Source of the DNA: an uncultured bacterium
Lineage (GTDB): Bacteria; Acidobacteriota; Thermoanaerobaculia; Thermoanaerobaculales; Thermoanaerobaculaceae
DNA length: 64,000 bases
Direction of reading: 5' to 3'
Assembly (NCBI GenBank): GCA_937924755.1
Contig: CALEVZ010000046.1
Location: 21,100 to 85,099 of the forward strand
Each line of letters begins with the position of its first letter. Position 1 is the first letter of the stretch. A program made the position numbers and the translations under genes. Below are positions 16,876-25,997 of the stretch, one piece after another. The notes beneath the pieces are model-generated. The model was given only the letters and a program-made list of their open reading frames with translations. It was not told where the DNA came from and did no database searches.

Positions 16876-17180
16876 TGGCGCCGGAGGTGAGCTCCGGCCC
16901 TTTGACGCGGCCAGCGTGAAGCGGGCAATCCGGCGGCCGCATGCGTTGCTCCATGTGCGAGAAAAACCGTCGGCAGCTCTTCAACGCCCGTGCGGATCTC
17001 GACGCGATTCACGGCCCCACCTGCTGTCCAGGCTTGGGGGTGGTGTGGGTGATTGGGCGGCCCGATGTCTCGCGGTGAAGTCGGGGGCGAGGGGCCGGCA
17101 GCAGCCGAGGGCCGCGGTGCTGGCCCCGTCGACCCGGGACGGGCGCTGCATCGGCTCGAGAGGGAGAGGCGACCTGGTTC

Positions 17181-18251
17181 TCAGCAGCGACGTCGTCGCG
17201 GCACCTTCGCCAGCCGCCGCCGAGCGGTCGCCAGTTCATTAGGGGTGTTGACGTTGGCGAGGGCGGGGGCGACGTCGGGCGGCAAGTCCGGGGTGAGGAC
17301 CTTAGGGTGGGGGGCCACCAGCCGGGGGGCCACCTCGCCGCGCAGGAGGAGGTCTTCCAGCAGCGGTGCGGCCTGCGGTTCCCACAGGGCGGCCAGGGGC
17401 TCCAGGTGCCCCTGGCAATCGCGGGGGATGACCGCCCACACTCCGGGCCGGCGATGGGAGAGCACCCAGGCCAGCGCCTGGGGCGTCAGGGCGGGCATGT
17501 CGCAGGCGGCGATCAACCAGGCCGCCGTGGGGTGAGAGCGCAGGGCGGCGAGGATCCCGGCCAGTGGACCGGCTACCCCCGGCGCGTCGGGCACCCGGAG
17601 GTGGGAGGCGGTGCGCGGCGCTTCACCCAGCAGCACCACTCCCTGCGCATGGGGGGAGAGGGCGTCTGCCACCCGTTGCAGGAGGGAGCGCCCGCCGACC
17701 CGGGCAAGGTGCTTGGGTCTGCCCATGCGCGTCGAGGCTCCCCCCACCAGCGCTCCCCCCAGCAGCGGGCGGGCGGCGAAGTGCCTCTGGACCACCTGCT
17801 CCGCCAGGTTCAGGAAGACGGCCAGGCGGCCGTCGTCATCGGGCAGGGTGGCCAGGAGGTGGGTAAGGGAAGGGGGTGGCGGCGTTCCGTCCTCGTGCTC
17901 TAGCCACACCTTGGGCAAAGGGGTGTCCTTGTGTCCCTCCACCAGCACCAGGTCGTGGGTGGCGGCCAGGGCGCGCAAGGCCCGCTCCAGGCCGGTGTCA
18001 CTGCCGGCGGGCAGGCGGGCGAAGCACTCCGAGGGGGAGCGCAGCACGACGCTGGCGCCGGCGCGGAAGAGGCGGTCGGAATCCTTGCCGGGCCGGTCCA
18101 CCTGGACGCCGTGGGCGTCGTGTTTGACCGCGGCCACCCGCAACCCCGAGGCGAGAAGCCGCGGGATGGCGGCCTCCAGGAGGGTGGTCTTGCCGGCGCC
18201 GCTCCAGCCGCAGGCGGCCAGCACGGGGGCGGGAAGGAGATCACATCGCAC
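17181..18251 (-). CDS. MobB-MobA fusion: molybdopterin cofactor guanylyltransferase with GTP-binding adaptor
   Basis: 356 residues. The N-terminal ~165 residues are MobB-like: P-loop GWSGAGKTTLLEA, AAVKHDAHG and LVLVEGHKDTPLPKV. The C-terminal ~190 residues are MobA-like: GGALVGGASTRMGRPKHLAR (nucleotide loop) and IAACDMPALTP. MobA attaches GMP to molybdenum cofactor, giving the bis-MGD form used by DMSO-reductase-family enzymes such as formate dehydrogenase. The GTG at 18251 is chosen because TACACT lies 6 nt upstream and MobB similarity begins there; the frame is open much further but without similarity. No molybdoenzyme gene is in the window. Confidence 0.88.
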   Translation of the reverse strand: MRCDLLPAPVLAACGWSGAGKTTLLEAAIPRLLASGLRVAAVKHDAHGVQVDRPGKDSDRLFRAGASVVLRSPSECFARLPAGSDTGLERALRALAATHDLVLVEGHKDTPLPKVWLEHEDGTPPPPSLTHLLATLPDDDGRLAVFLNLAEQVVQRHFAARPLLGGALVGGASTRMGRPKHLARVGGRSLLQRVADALSPHAQGVVLLGEAPRTASHLRVPDAPGVAGPLAGILAALRSHPTAAWLIAACDMPALTPQALAWVLSHRRPGVWAVIPRDCQGHLEPLAALWEPQAAPLLEDLLLRGEVAPRLVAPHPKVLTPDLPPDVAPALANVNTPNELATARRRLAKVPRRRRC

Positions 18252-18257
18252 GGCGGC

Positions 18258-18263
18258 AGTGTA
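18258..18263 (-). promoter_or_regulatory. Candidate -10 element giving a leaderless mobBA transcript
   Basis: TACACT on the minus strand, 6 nt before the GTG start; no ribosome binding site between, and a weak -35 region. Confidence 0.35.
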
Positions 18264-18313
18264 CGTTTTTCCGCCCTCCGCGACGCGACCTGGCGGTTGC
18301 GGAGCGCAGGCCC

Positions 18314-18748
18314 TTAGGTGCTGGGGCCCGTCGCTTTGCGGGGGCGGATGGCGATGGTGCAGCGGGCGGCGCATACCAGGTCGCCGCTCTCGTCGATGAC
18401 GTCGATGGCGTAGACGTGGGTGGTGCGGCCGCGGTAGAGCGGTCGGGCGGTGGCCACTACCGTGCCGGTGCGTTTGGCCTTGAGGTGGGTGGCGTTGAGG
18501 TCCACCCCGGCGACGATGGTGCGGGTGAGGTCGACGCTCATGGCGGCGGCGAAGGAGGCGGCGGACTCGGCCAGCAGCGCCGAGACCCCGCCGTGCAGGA
18601 TGCCGAAGGGTTGCCGGTGGCGGTCGTCGATGTCGAGGGCGACCTGAAAGTTCTCGGGGTCGTAGCACTGTACGCGGATCCCCAGGGGGGCGAAAACCGT
18701 GTACGGCAAAAGCTGCTCGGCGTGGCGAATGAAGATGTCGCGGTCCAC
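18314..18748 (-). CDS. PaaI/MenI-like hotdog-fold thioesterase
   Basis: 144 residues, single hotdog domain. The signature FGILHGGVSALLAESAAS gives the HGG turn plus catalytic-region Glu/Ser of the PaaI/YdiI group, which hydrolyse aromatic or acyl-CoA thioesters. GLDLNATHLK-like strand (GVDLNATHLKAKRTG) is also typical. Starts with GTG at 18748; AAAAGGGG precedes it. Divergent from the membrane-protein gene at 18828. Substrate cannot be told; DHNA-CoA (menaquinone synthesis) is one possibility. Confidence 0.85.
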   Translation of the reverse strand: MDRDIFIRHAEQLLPYTVFAPLGIRVQCYDPENFQVALDIDDRHRQPFGILHGGVSALLAESAASFAAAMSVDLTRTIVAGVDLNATHLKAKRTGTVVATARPLYRGRTTHVYAIDVIDESGDLVCAARCTIAIRPRKATGPST

Positions 18749-18789
18749 CGCTGGCCCCTTTTCCAGGCGGATCGTAGCACCACCGCGGA

Positions 18790-18818
18790 TTGACGAGCGT
18801 GGGTGCGCCTCCTAAAGT
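18790..18818 (+). promoter_or_regulatory. Sigma70-type promoter close to the ATG at 18828
   Basis: TTGACG (18790-18795), 17-bp spacer, TAAAGT (18813-18818), then only 9 nt to the ATG. The same hexamer pair with the same spacing occurs at 30936-30964. The start point would fall at or just before the ATG, so the message would be leaderless or nearly so. Confidence 0.6.
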
Positions 18819-18827
18819 GCTGAGGCG

Positions 18828-20003
18828 ATGAGACGGCTCCTGACGAAACCATGGATACCGGCGATGCTGGCGTGCGCGGTGGCGTGGGCGGTGCTGCTGG
18901 TGGCGCTGGCCTGGGGGAGGTTCGACGGAGATGCGCGCGGGTTCATCTTCGCCGGTGCCGCCTTCCGGCGACCGGCGGTACTGGCCGATGTGCCGGTGCT
19001 CTCCCAGTACGGCTACGACGGTCAGTTCTACGCCGTACTCGCCACCGATCCGCTGCTCCTGCGTCCCGCGACCCCGGGGTACCTGGACACGGCGGCCTAC
19101 CGGGCCGCCCGCGTCGGCGCGCCGCTGGCGGCGTGGCTGCTGGGCCTGGGGCAACCGGCAACGGCGGTGTGGGCATACCTGCTGCTGTGCTGGGCGGGGG
19201 CGCTGGCGCTGGTGGGGGTGCTGGCCGCCTGGCTGGGCGAGCGGGGCATCTCACCGTGGTGGGCGGTAGCCATTGGGGTCAGCGGGGGCGTGGCTGCCTC
19301 GGTGCTGCGCGCCACGCCCGACGCCCTGGCGGTGGCGTTGGCGCTGGGAGGGTTGTGGGCGTTGGAGCGGCAGCGACACGGCTGGGCCCTGGGGCTGATG
19401 AGCGCGGCGACGTTGACGCGGGAGACCATGGTGTTGGTGGCGCTGGGGGTGGCGGTGGCCGAACTGGTGGCGGGGCGGCGCCGGCACGGGGCGTTGTACG
19501 CCCTGATTCCTGCCGGGGTGTACGGCGTCTGGCGGGGGGTGCTGGCGCTGATGCTGGAGGACGCAGCACTGCTGGCGGGGGGGAACTTGGGCTGGCCGCT
19601 GGCGTGGCTGGCCGGCAAGTTTGCCAGCCTGGGGCGCGGCGGTGCGGGGGCGGTGGGGATGGAGTTGTGGGGGGTGCTGGCGATGATCGCTGGGTTAGGG
19701 GGGGCAGTGGTACTGGCCCGGCGCGCCCTGCGGGAGGCACCGGCGGCCGCCTATCTGCTGTTCGCCCTGTTGGCGGTGGTGCTGTCGAGTCAGGTGCTGG
19801 TTGAGGCCTACGCCTATGCGCGGGTCCTGTTGCCCATGGCGGCGCTGGGGCTGGTGCTGGCTTCGGAAGGCAAACCACTGTCAAGGCTTTGGTTCCATTT
19901 CCAGGCGGGCTTCCAGGCGCTGGTGGGCCTCGCCATGGTGCGGGTGGAGCTGGGCGCCACGTTTCCGGCCCTGGCGAACCTCAAGGGATATCTTTTCGGG
20001 TAG
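18828..20003 (+). CDS. Polytopic membrane protein, cell-surface glycopolymer formation (AZOBR_p60025-like)
   Basis: 391 residues with about ten predicted TM helices. The loop SQYGYDGQFYAVLATDPLLL is the signature of a family of integral membrane proteins resembling GT-C mannosyl/arabinosyl transferases, linked to surface polysaccharide formation. RATPDALAVAL and TLTRETMVLVALG are also typical. The acceptor and donor are not known. No other glycan gene is adjacent; it appears to be a single-gene unit. Confidence 0.7.
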   Translation: MRRLLTKPWIPAMLACAVAWAVLLVALAWGRFDGDARGFIFAGAAFRRPAVLADVPVLSQYGYDGQFYAVLATDPLLLRPATPGYLDTAAYRAARVGAPLAAWLLGLGQPATAVWAYLLLCWAGALALVGVLAAWLGERGISPWWAVAIGVSGGVAASVLRATPDALAVALALGGLWALERQRHGWALGLMSAATLTRETMVLVALGVAVAELVAGRRRHGALYALIPAGVYGVWRGVLALMLEDAALLAGGNLGWPLAWLAGKFASLGRGGAGAVGMELWGVLAMIAGLGGAVVLARRALREAPAAAYLLFALLAVVLSSQVLVEAYAYARVLLPMAALGLVLASEGKPLSRLWFHFQAGFQALVGLAMVRVELGATFPALANLKGYLFG

Positions 20004-20116
20004 CTCGGCCGCCTGGAAATCGTAGGAATCTTTTTCTTCCTTCTCAACGTCGAACTAGGCGCGAACGGCCAGCGATGAGGGTGGCACGTGCAGCTCGGCG
20101 GTCTCCGCATCACAGC

Positions 20117-20122
20117 TATACT
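20117..20122 (+). promoter_or_regulatory. Candidate -10 element, leaderless start of the NamZ-like gene
   Basis: TATACT, 8 nt before the GTG at 20131, with no purine-rich site between. The -35 region is GC-rich and unconvincing. Confidence 0.4.
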
Positions 20123-20130
20123 GCCCGCCC

Positions 20131-21309
20131 GTGACCAAGGTCTCGACCGGGCTGGATGTGTTGTGCCGCGATCCGGCGCTGCTGGCGGGTCGTCGCTTCG
20201 CGCTGCTGGCCAACCAGGCGGCGGTGACCGTCGAGCTGGAGCCGGCCTGGGAGGTTCTGACGCGGACGGCGGGGCGGCTGGTTCGTCTTTTCGCCCCGGA
20301 ACACGGGCTGTACGGCGTCGCCCAGGACATGGAGGCGGTGGGCGACGAGGTACTCGCCGGGGTGCCGGTGCGCTCCCTCTACGGCACCGATGAATCGACG
20401 CTGGCCCCGCCCCCGCGGGAGTTGGAGGAGGTGGAGGCAGTGGTGGTGGATCTGCCGGACATCGGCTGCCGCCACTACACCTTCGCCGCCACCATGGCGC
20501 ACATGATGGCGGCGTGCGAAGCCGCAGGCGTGGAGGTGATCGTCTGCGATCGCCCCAACCCGCTGGGTGGCCTGGCTCTGGAGGGCGGGCCGGTGGAGGA
20601 GGGGTATCGCTCCTTCGTCTCGGAGCTGCCGGTGCCGGTGCGCCACGGCATGACCCTGGGGGAGCTGGCGTTGCTGCTGCGCGAGGAACGCCACCCCGAT
20701 CTGGCCCTGACGGTCGTGCCGTGCCAGGGGTGGCGGAGGGAGTGGTGGTGGGACGAGACGGGTCTGCCGTGGGTGGCGCCCTCGCCCAACATGCCGACTC
20801 TGACCACCGCCGCCGTGTACCCGGGGGCGTGTCTGGTGGAAGCGACGGATCTCTCGGAGGGGCGGGGGACGACCCGGCCGTTTCAGCTCATCGGCGCCCC
20901 CTGGCTGGACGGCGAGGAGCTGGCGCGGCGGCTGAACCGGCGCGAGCTTCCCGGTTGCCGCTTCCGCTCCTGCCGGTTTCGGCCGGAGTTCGGCAAGTGG
21001 GCCGGGACAGTGTGCGGCGGGGTGGAGTGGCATGTGCTGGACCGCCCGGCAATGCGCCCGTTGGCCACCGGGGTGACGCTGCTGGAGGAGGCTCGCGCCC
21101 TGGCGCCGGAGCGCTTCGCCTGGCGGCGGGAACCCTACGAGTTCGTGGCCGACGTGCCGGCCATCGACCTGCTCACCGGTTCGCCCGCGGCGCGGGCGGT
21201 GGTGGAAGGACAGGGGGACGCGTCGGTACTGTTTTCGCAGTGGGATGAGTACTGTCGACGGTTTCGCCGCCGGCGCCGTGCCTATCTCCTGTATCCGGAG
21301 GGGGAATGA
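20131..21309 (+). CDS. DUF1343 protein, NamZ-like exo-beta-N-acetylmuramidase
   Basis: 392 residues. Family blocks in order: TGLDVL at the N-terminus, LFAPEHGLYG, VDLPDIGCRHYTF, CDRPNPLGG, APSPNMPTL and EATDLSEGRGTTRPFQLIG. Characterised DUF1343 members (NamZ) release terminal MurNAc from peptidoglycan fragments. No signal peptide is visible, so this copy may act in the cytoplasm on imported muropeptide sugars, or the true N-terminus differs. Starts with GTG and heads a four-gene operon with overlapping ends (HAD phosphatase, zinc ribbon, Ddl), which supports a cell-wall recycling role. Confidence 0.85.
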   Translation: MTKVSTGLDVLCRDPALLAGRRFALLANQAAVTVELEPAWEVLTRTAGRLVRLFAPEHGLYGVAQDMEAVGDEVLAGVPVRSLYGTDESTLAPPPRELEEVEAVVVDLPDIGCRHYTFAATMAHMMAACEAAGVEVIVCDRPNPLGGLALEGGPVEEGYRSFVSELPVPVRHGMTLGELALLLREERHPDLALTVVPCQGWRREWWWDETGLPWVAPSPNMPTLTTAAVYPGACLVEATDLSEGRGTTRPFQLIGAPWLDGEELARRLNRRELPGCRFRSCRFRPEFGKWAGTVCGGVEWHVLDRPAMRPLATGVTLLEEARALAPERFAWRREPYEFVADVPAIDLLTGSPAARAVVEGQGDASVLFSQWDEYCRRFRRRRRAYLLYPEGE

Positions 21310-22022
21310 CCGAGTCCAGGTGGCCGGAGGCGGTGCTGTTCGATCTCGACGGTACGCTCGCCGACTCGTTTTTCGGCATTCAGGCGGCGCTGGCGCGGGC
21401 GCTGGAGTCGCTCGGATTGCCGCAGCGCGATGTGGACTGGGTGCGGCGGCACGTCGGACGGGGCGCCCGCCCGTTGCTCGAAGACGCCCTGGGCGGGGAA
21501 CACGCTCACCTGCTGTCGGCGCTGGGCGAAAGATTTCAGCGGCTGTACATCGCCACCTATCTCGACAACACCCCGCCGCGGCAGGGTGCTGCCGAGCTGC
21601 TCGCCCTGGCCCATGCCAACACTTCCGGACGGGTGGCGGTGGTGTCCAACAAGGTGGCGCCTTTGTGCCGCACTTGGCTGGAGCATGTGGGACTGCTGCG
21701 CTGGGTGGCGCTGGTGGCGGGCCCGGACACCTACGGGGCGGCCAAGCCCGATCCGGCCGCGGTGCTGCCGGTGCTGGAGGCTTTCGGGGTACCGCCGGAG
21801 GCCGGGTTGCTGGTGGGCGATATGCCCATCGACGCGGAAACCGCGGCCAACGCCGGGATGGCGTCGCTTTTGGTGGAGGGCGGCGCGGCGGACCGGGACG
21901 AGCTGCGGCAGGCGCATCCCCGCAGCGTCGTCGGCGACCTCGGCGAGGTCAGGGAGTGGCTGCTGCAACATGCTCGCGGGTGGGGCTACCATGTGTCCTC
22001 GGAAGGGAGAAGCGGCGAATGA
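21306..22022 (+). CDS. HAD-family phosphatase, phosphoglycolate phosphatase-like
   Basis: 238 residues. HAD motif I is VLFDLDGTLADSF, motif II VVSNK, motif III/IV KPDPAAVLPVL and GLLVGDMPIDAETAANAGM. A helical cap sits between motifs I and II. Annotated normally as phosphoglycolate phosphatase, but relatives such as MupP dephosphorylate MurNAc-6-phosphate; the NamZ-like gene directly upstream (4-nt overlap) makes that an attractive alternative. Sequence alone does not separate these functions. Confidence 0.85.
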   Translation: MTESRWPEAVLFDLDGTLADSFFGIQAALARALESLGLPQRDVDWVRRHVGRGARPLLEDALGGEHAHLLSALGERFQRLYIATYLDNTPPRQGAAELLALAHANTSGRVAVVSNKVAPLCRTWLEHVGLLRWVALVAGPDTYGAAKPDPAAVLPVLEAFGVPPEAGLLVGDMPIDAETAANAGMASLLVEGGAADRDELRQAHPRSVVGDLGEVREWLLQHARGWGYHVSSEGRSGE

Positions 22023-22339
22023 TCGATCGGCCCAGCGACAAGGAACAGGAGTACTTCATGAAGCAGGAGCTGGAGCGCCTCGCCAAGCTGCGCGAGGAGC
22101 ACCGCAGGAAGCTGGAGCAGGCCGAGCGCCAGAAACGCAAGGAGTTGTTCTGGATGCACTGCCCGAAGTGCGGCGACGATCTGGAAGTGACGCAGCTGGG
22201 GGGCGTGGAGGTGGACGTGTGCCCCGACTGCGGCGGCCTCTATCTGGATGCCGGCGAGCTGGACAAGATCCTCGAGGAAAAGACCCGCGGCCCCTTCGCC
22301 AAGGCGCTGAGATCGCTGCGCTCGGTGTTCGGTGGCTGA
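22019..22339 (+). CDS. Small TFIIB-type zinc-ribbon protein
   Basis: 106 residues. The N-terminal ~45 residues are charged and helical (KQELERLAKLREEHRRKLEQ), possibly a coiled coil. The C-terminal half is a zf-TFIIB ribbon, HCPKCGDDL and VCPDCGGLYLDAGELD, which would bind one zinc ion. Function unknown; members occur beside many different genes. It overlaps both neighbours by 4 and 8 nt, so is part of the peptidoglycan operon. Confidence 0.82.
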   Translation: MIDRPSDKEQEYFMKQELERLAKLREEHRRKLEQAERQKRKELFWMHCPKCGDDLEVTQLGGVEVDVCPDCGGLYLDAGELDKILEEKTRGPFAKALRSLRSVFGG

Positions 22340-23501
22340 GTCCGACGCCCGGGGGCAGGGGGAGAACATCCCAACGGCGGGCACCGGCCGGCAGCGCCTG
22401 CGGGTGGCGCTGGTCTTCGGGGGGCGCTCGGGGGAGCACGAGGTGTCCGTCGTGTCCGCGGGCTCGGTGGCCGCCGCCCTGGACCCGCAGGAGTTCGAGG
22501 TGGTGCCCATGGTCATCGATCGGGCGGGGAGGTGGACCAGCCCCGAAGAGGCGTGCCGGGTGCTCGCGGCGGCGGGCAGACGCAGCGATCAGGTACCCGA
22601 CGTGCGCGGCGAGCTGGGCCTGGATCTCCGCCTGGTGGCTCGGCAGGTGGACGTGGTGATGCCGATCTTGCACGGGCCCTTCGGCGAGGATGGCACCATC
22701 CAGGGGCTGTGCGAGATGCTGGATCTGCCCTACACGGGGTGTGACGTGGCCGCCTCGGCGGTGACCATGAACAAGGTATTGACGAAGCGGTTGCTGCGCG
22801 AGGCGGGGCTGCCCACGCCGCGCTTCGTCGCCGTGGCGGAGGCGCAGTGGCGGGCGTCTCCGCAGAAGGTTGGAGAGGCCTGTCGCCAGCTGCCGTTGCC
22901 CGTTTTCGTCAAGCCCGCCCGCCTGGGGTCGTCGGTGGGGATCAGCAAGGTGCGGGAGTGGGAAGGGCTGGCCGCCGCCCTGGAGATCGCCTTCGGCTAC
23001 GATGAGTTGGCGGTGGTGGAAGAGGGGATTCCGGCGCGGGAGATCGAGGTGGCGGTCCTGGGCGGGGAGCCTCCTCTCGCCTCGTTGCCGGGGGAGGTGG
23101 TGCCCGGCCGGGAATTCTACGACTATGTGGACAAGTATCTGGCGGACTCCTGCCAGCTGTTGGCCCCGGCCCCGCTCGATGAAGGCCAGGTGGAGCGGGT
23201 GCGGGAGCTGGCCCTGGACGCCTTCGCGACGTTGGGGTGCGAGGGGATGGCCCGGGTCGATCTGTTTCTCGACCAGCGCGACGGTTGCTTTCTCGTCAAC
23301 GAGGTCAACGCCATCCCGGGCTTTACCCCGATTTCCATGTATCCGCGGCTGCTGGCCCTGAGTGGGGTGCCCTACCCCGAGCTGCTCCGCCGCCTGATCG
23401 ACCATGCGCTGACCCGCCACGGAAGGCGGCGGCGCACCGCCGACGCGGCGCTACGTCCCCTCGCCCAGCGTGCCGGGTTCGAATCGGTGGGTGCGGAGTA
23501 A
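22332..23501 (+). CDS. ddl: D-alanine--D-alanine ligase
   Basis: 389 residues, ATP-grasp enzyme making D-Ala-D-Ala for peptidoglycan. Visible: VALVFGGRSGEHEVSVVSAG at the N-terminus, PILHGPFGEDGTIQGLCEM, GCDVAASAVTMNKVLTKRLL, KPARLGSSVGISKV, and metal-binding FLVNEVNAIPGFTP. Starts with GTG at 22332. The first ~22 residues before the Rossmann strand and the last ~25 are extra compared with short Ddl enzymes. Last gene of the NamZ-HAD-zinc ribbon-Ddl operon. Confidence 0.95.
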   Translation: MAESDARGQGENIPTAGTGRQRLRVALVFGGRSGEHEVSVVSAGSVAAALDPQEFEVVPMVIDRAGRWTSPEEACRVLAAAGRRSDQVPDVRGELGLDLRLVARQVDVVMPILHGPFGEDGTIQGLCEMLDLPYTGCDVAASAVTMNKVLTKRLLREAGLPTPRFVAVAEAQWRASPQKVGEACRQLPLPVFVKPARLGSSVGISKVREWEGLAAALEIAFGYDELAVVEEGIPAREIEVAVLGGEPPLASLPGEVVPGREFYDYVDKYLADSCQLLAPAPLDEGQVERVRELALDAFATLGCEGMARVDLFLDQRDGCFLVNEVNAIPGFTPISMYPRLLALSGVPYPELLRRLIDHALTRHGRRRRTADAALRPLAQRAGFESVGAE

Positions 23502-23536
23502 GAGTTTCGGGGGACAGGGTTTAGTTTCCTTGGAGG

Positions 23537-23566
23537 TTGACCGGCGGGGAAAGGGCGAAGTAGGAT
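23537..23566 (+). promoter_or_regulatory. Candidate promoter of the malic enzyme gene
   Basis: TTGACC (23537-23542), 18-bp spacer, TAGGAT (23561-23566), followed by a T-rich tract and the ATG at 23627. Confidence 0.5.
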
Positions 23567-23626
23567 GCAGCTTGTGCTTTTTTTCATTTTACCCCTCGAC
23601 CACAGGTCGGGGGTGCGGAGGACGAG

Positions 23627-25906
23627 ATGACCATGAAGAAGATCACGCGCGAGGAGGCCCTCGCCTACCACACCGGGAAACGCCACGGCAAGCTGGCCGT
23701 GGTGCCCACTAAGCCCTGCGCCACCCAACGCGATCTGTCGTTGGCGTATACGCCGGGTGTGGCGGAACCGTGTTTGGAGATCCACCGGGACGCCGCCCTG
23801 GCCTACGAGTACACCAACAAGGGCAACCTCGTCGCGGTGATTTCCAACGGCACGGCGGTGCTGGGACTGGGCAACATCGGGGCGCTTGCCGGCAAGCCGG
23901 TGATGGAGGGCAAGGGAGTCCTCTTCAAGCGCTTCGCCGATATCGACGTGTTCGACATCGAGGTGGCCAGCGAGGACCCCCAGGAGGTGATTCGCTTCTG
24001 CCAGCTGATCGAGCCGACCCTGGGCGGTATCAACCTCGAAGACATCAAGGCGCCGGAGTGCTTCGAGATCGAGGAGACGCTCAAGAAAACCCTTTCAATC
24101 CCCGTTTTCCACGACGACCAGCACGGCACGGCGATCATTTCCGGGGCGGCGCTGCTCAATGCGGTGGAGGTGGTGGGCAAGCGCCTGGACGAGGTCAAGG
24201 TGGTGTTCTGCGGCGCCGGGGCCTCGGGGATTGCCTGCGCCAAGTTTTACCTCGCCCTGGGGGTGAAGCCCGAGAATCTCCTCATGGTCGACACCAAGGG
24301 CGTGATCTACAAGGGGCGCACCGAGGGCATGAACCCCTACAAGGAGTTCTTCGCCCGCGACACCGATGCCCGCACGCTGGCCGACGCGGTGCGCGGCGCC
24401 GATGTCTTTACCGGGGTGTCCGTCAAGGGGATGCTGACCGCCGAGATGGTCAGGACCATGGCGGAAAACCCCATCATCTTCGCCATGGCCAACCCCGATC
24501 CGGAGATCCTCCCGGAGGAGGTCTTCGCCGTTCGTCCGGATGCCGTGATGGCCACCGGCCGCTCCGATTACCCCAACCAAGTGAACAACGTCCTCGGCTT
24601 CCCCTTCATCTTCCGCGGTGCCCTCGACGTCGCCGCCACCACCATCAACGAAGAGATGAAGCTGGCGGCGGCGCACGCCCTGGCGGCGCTGGCCAAGGAG
24701 GACGTGCCCGATTCGGTGATCCGCGCCTACGGCGGCAAGCCCCTGAAGTTCGGGCGCGACTACTTGATTCCCAAGCCGTTCGACTACCGCGTGTTGCTCT
24801 GGGAGGCCCCGGCGGTGGCGGAGGCCGCCATCCGTTCGGGTGTGGCCATGAAGCCCTTCGCCTCCCGCGAGGAGTACGTGCGTGAACTGGAGAACCGCCT
24901 GTCGCGCACCCGCCAGGTGATGCACTTCGTCATCGACCGGGCCAAGGAGGCGCCCAAGCGGGTGGTGTTTGCCGAAGGGACCCACCCGAAGATCGTCCGC
25001 GCAGCCAAGATCTTGGTGGACGAGAAGATCTGCATGCCGGTGCTGCTCGGTAACGAGGAGGAGATCAACCGCCTGCTGGACGAGCACGAGCTGCCCCGCC
25101 ACAAAGTGGAAGTGGTCAACCCGCGCACCGCGCCGAAACGCGAGCACTACGTGCGGCGCTTCCACGAGCTGCGCTGGCGGCGCGGGGTGGGCCCGGAGGA
25201 CGCCGAGAAGGCCATGTGCGACCCGGTGTACTTCGGCAACATGATGGTGCACGAGGGGGACGCCGACGGGCTGATCTCCGGGTTGACCATGCACTACCCG
25301 GAGACCATCCGGCCGGCGCTGCAGGTGCACCACACCTACCCGGGGCTCACCAAGGCGGCTGGCATCTACCTGCTGCTGTTCGAGGACCGCATGATTTTTG
25401 TCGCCGACACCACGGTGAACGTCGATCCGACCGCCGAGGATCTGGCGGAAATCGCCTATCTGGCCTCCACGGTGGCGCGCAACTACTTCGACGTGCAGCC
25501 GCGGGTGGCCATGCTGTCCTACTCCAACTTCGGCTCCAACGACGACGAGCGCACCCGCAAGGTCCGCCGCGCCGTGGAAATCGCCAAGCAGCGCTGGCCG
25601 GAGTTGGTGATCGACGGCGAGATGCAGGCCGACACCGCGGTGGAGCCGTCCATCGCCTCGGAAACGTACCCCTTCTCGGCCATTCAGGGCGACGCCAATA
25701 TCTTGGTGTGCCCCGATTTGGACTCCGCCAACATCGCCTACAAGCTGCTCTGGCGGCTGGGCAAGGTGGAGGCCATCGGGCCCATCCTGGCGGGCGTGCA
25801 CGCGCCCGTGCACGTGCTGCAGCGCGGGGTGGAGGTCAACGACATCGTCAACATGGCGGCGATTTGCGTGCTGAAAGCACAGCGGATGCAGAGCGGCGAG
25901 CGCTAG
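23627..25906 (+). CDS. maeB: NADP-dependent malic enzyme with C-terminal phosphotransacetylase-like domain
   Basis: 759 residues, matching the MaeB class. Oxidative decarboxylation of malate to pyruvate. The N-terminal ~430 residues hold [40 protein letters not shown] and the nucleotide fold [17 protein letters not shown]. The remainder resembles phosphate acetyltransferase ([38 protein letters not shown]); in characterised MaeB enzymes this part is regulatory rather than catalytic. Stands alone between its own promoter and a strong terminator. Confidence 0.95.
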   Translation: MTMKKITREEALAYHTGKRHGKLAVVPTKPCATQRDLSLAYTPGVAEPCLEIHRDAALAYEYTNKGNLVAVISNGTAVLGLGNIGALAGKPVMEGKGVLFKRFADIDVFDIEVASEDPQEVIRFCQLIEPTLGGINLEDIKAPECFEIEETLKKTLSIPVFHDDQHGTAIISGAALLNAVEVVGKRLDEVKVVFCGAGASGIACAKFYLALGVKPENLLMVDTKGVIYKGRTEGMNPYKEFFARDTDARTLADAVRGADVFTGVSVKGMLTAEMVRTMAENPIIFAMANPDPEILPEEVFAVRPDAVMATGRSDYPNQVNNVLGFPFIFRGALDVAATTINEEMKLAAAHALAALAKEDVPDSVIRAYGGKPLKFGRDYLIPKPFDYRVLLWEAPAVAEAAIRSGVAMKPFASREEYVRELENRLSRTRQVMHFVIDRAKEAPKRVVFAEGTHPKIVRAAKILVDEKICMPVLLGNEEEINRLLDEHELPRHKVEVVNPRTAPKREHYVRRFHELRWRRGVGPEDAEKAMCDPVYFGNMMVHEGDADGLISGLTMHYPETIRPALQVHHTYPGLTKAAGIYLLLFEDRMIFVADTTVNVDPTAEDLAEIAYLASTVARNYFDVQPRVAMLSYSNFGSNDDERTRKVRRAVEIAKQRWPELVIDGEMQADTAVEPSIASETYPFSAIQGDANILVCPDLDSANIAYKLLWRLGKVEAIGPILAGVHAPVHVLQRGVEVNDIVNMAAICVLKAQRMQSGER

Positions 25907-25926
25907 AGCCGAGATGCGGTCAACAG

Positions 25927-25954
25927 CAGGGCCGGGCGCCAACGCCCGGCCCTG
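25927..25954 (+). terminator. Strong hairpin terminator after maeB
   Basis: A 12-bp perfect stem CAGGGCCGGGCG / CGCCCGGCCCTG with a CCAA loop, 21 nt after the stop, followed by TCCTTT. The T-run is short. Confidence 0.75.
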
Positions 25955-25997
25955 TCCTTTGGTCGTGTAGAATACAGCGTGGTCTAAGGAGGGTCGA

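Noticed and set aside
18252..19154. N-terminal extension of the MobB-MobA frame by about 300 codons
   Set aside because: The extension is Arg/Pro-rich and lies antisense to the thioesterase region and over its promoter; MobB similarity begins at the GTG at 18251.
23470..23495. tRNA T-loop-like sequence (GGTTCGAATC)
   Set aside because: It lies in the last codons of ddl (AGFESVGAE) and no acceptor, D or anticodon stems can be folded around it.
23627..25906. Malic enzyme/phosphotransacetylase fusion as a novel bifunctional enzyme
   Set aside because: This is the normal architecture of MaeB-type malic enzymes, where the second domain is regulatory.
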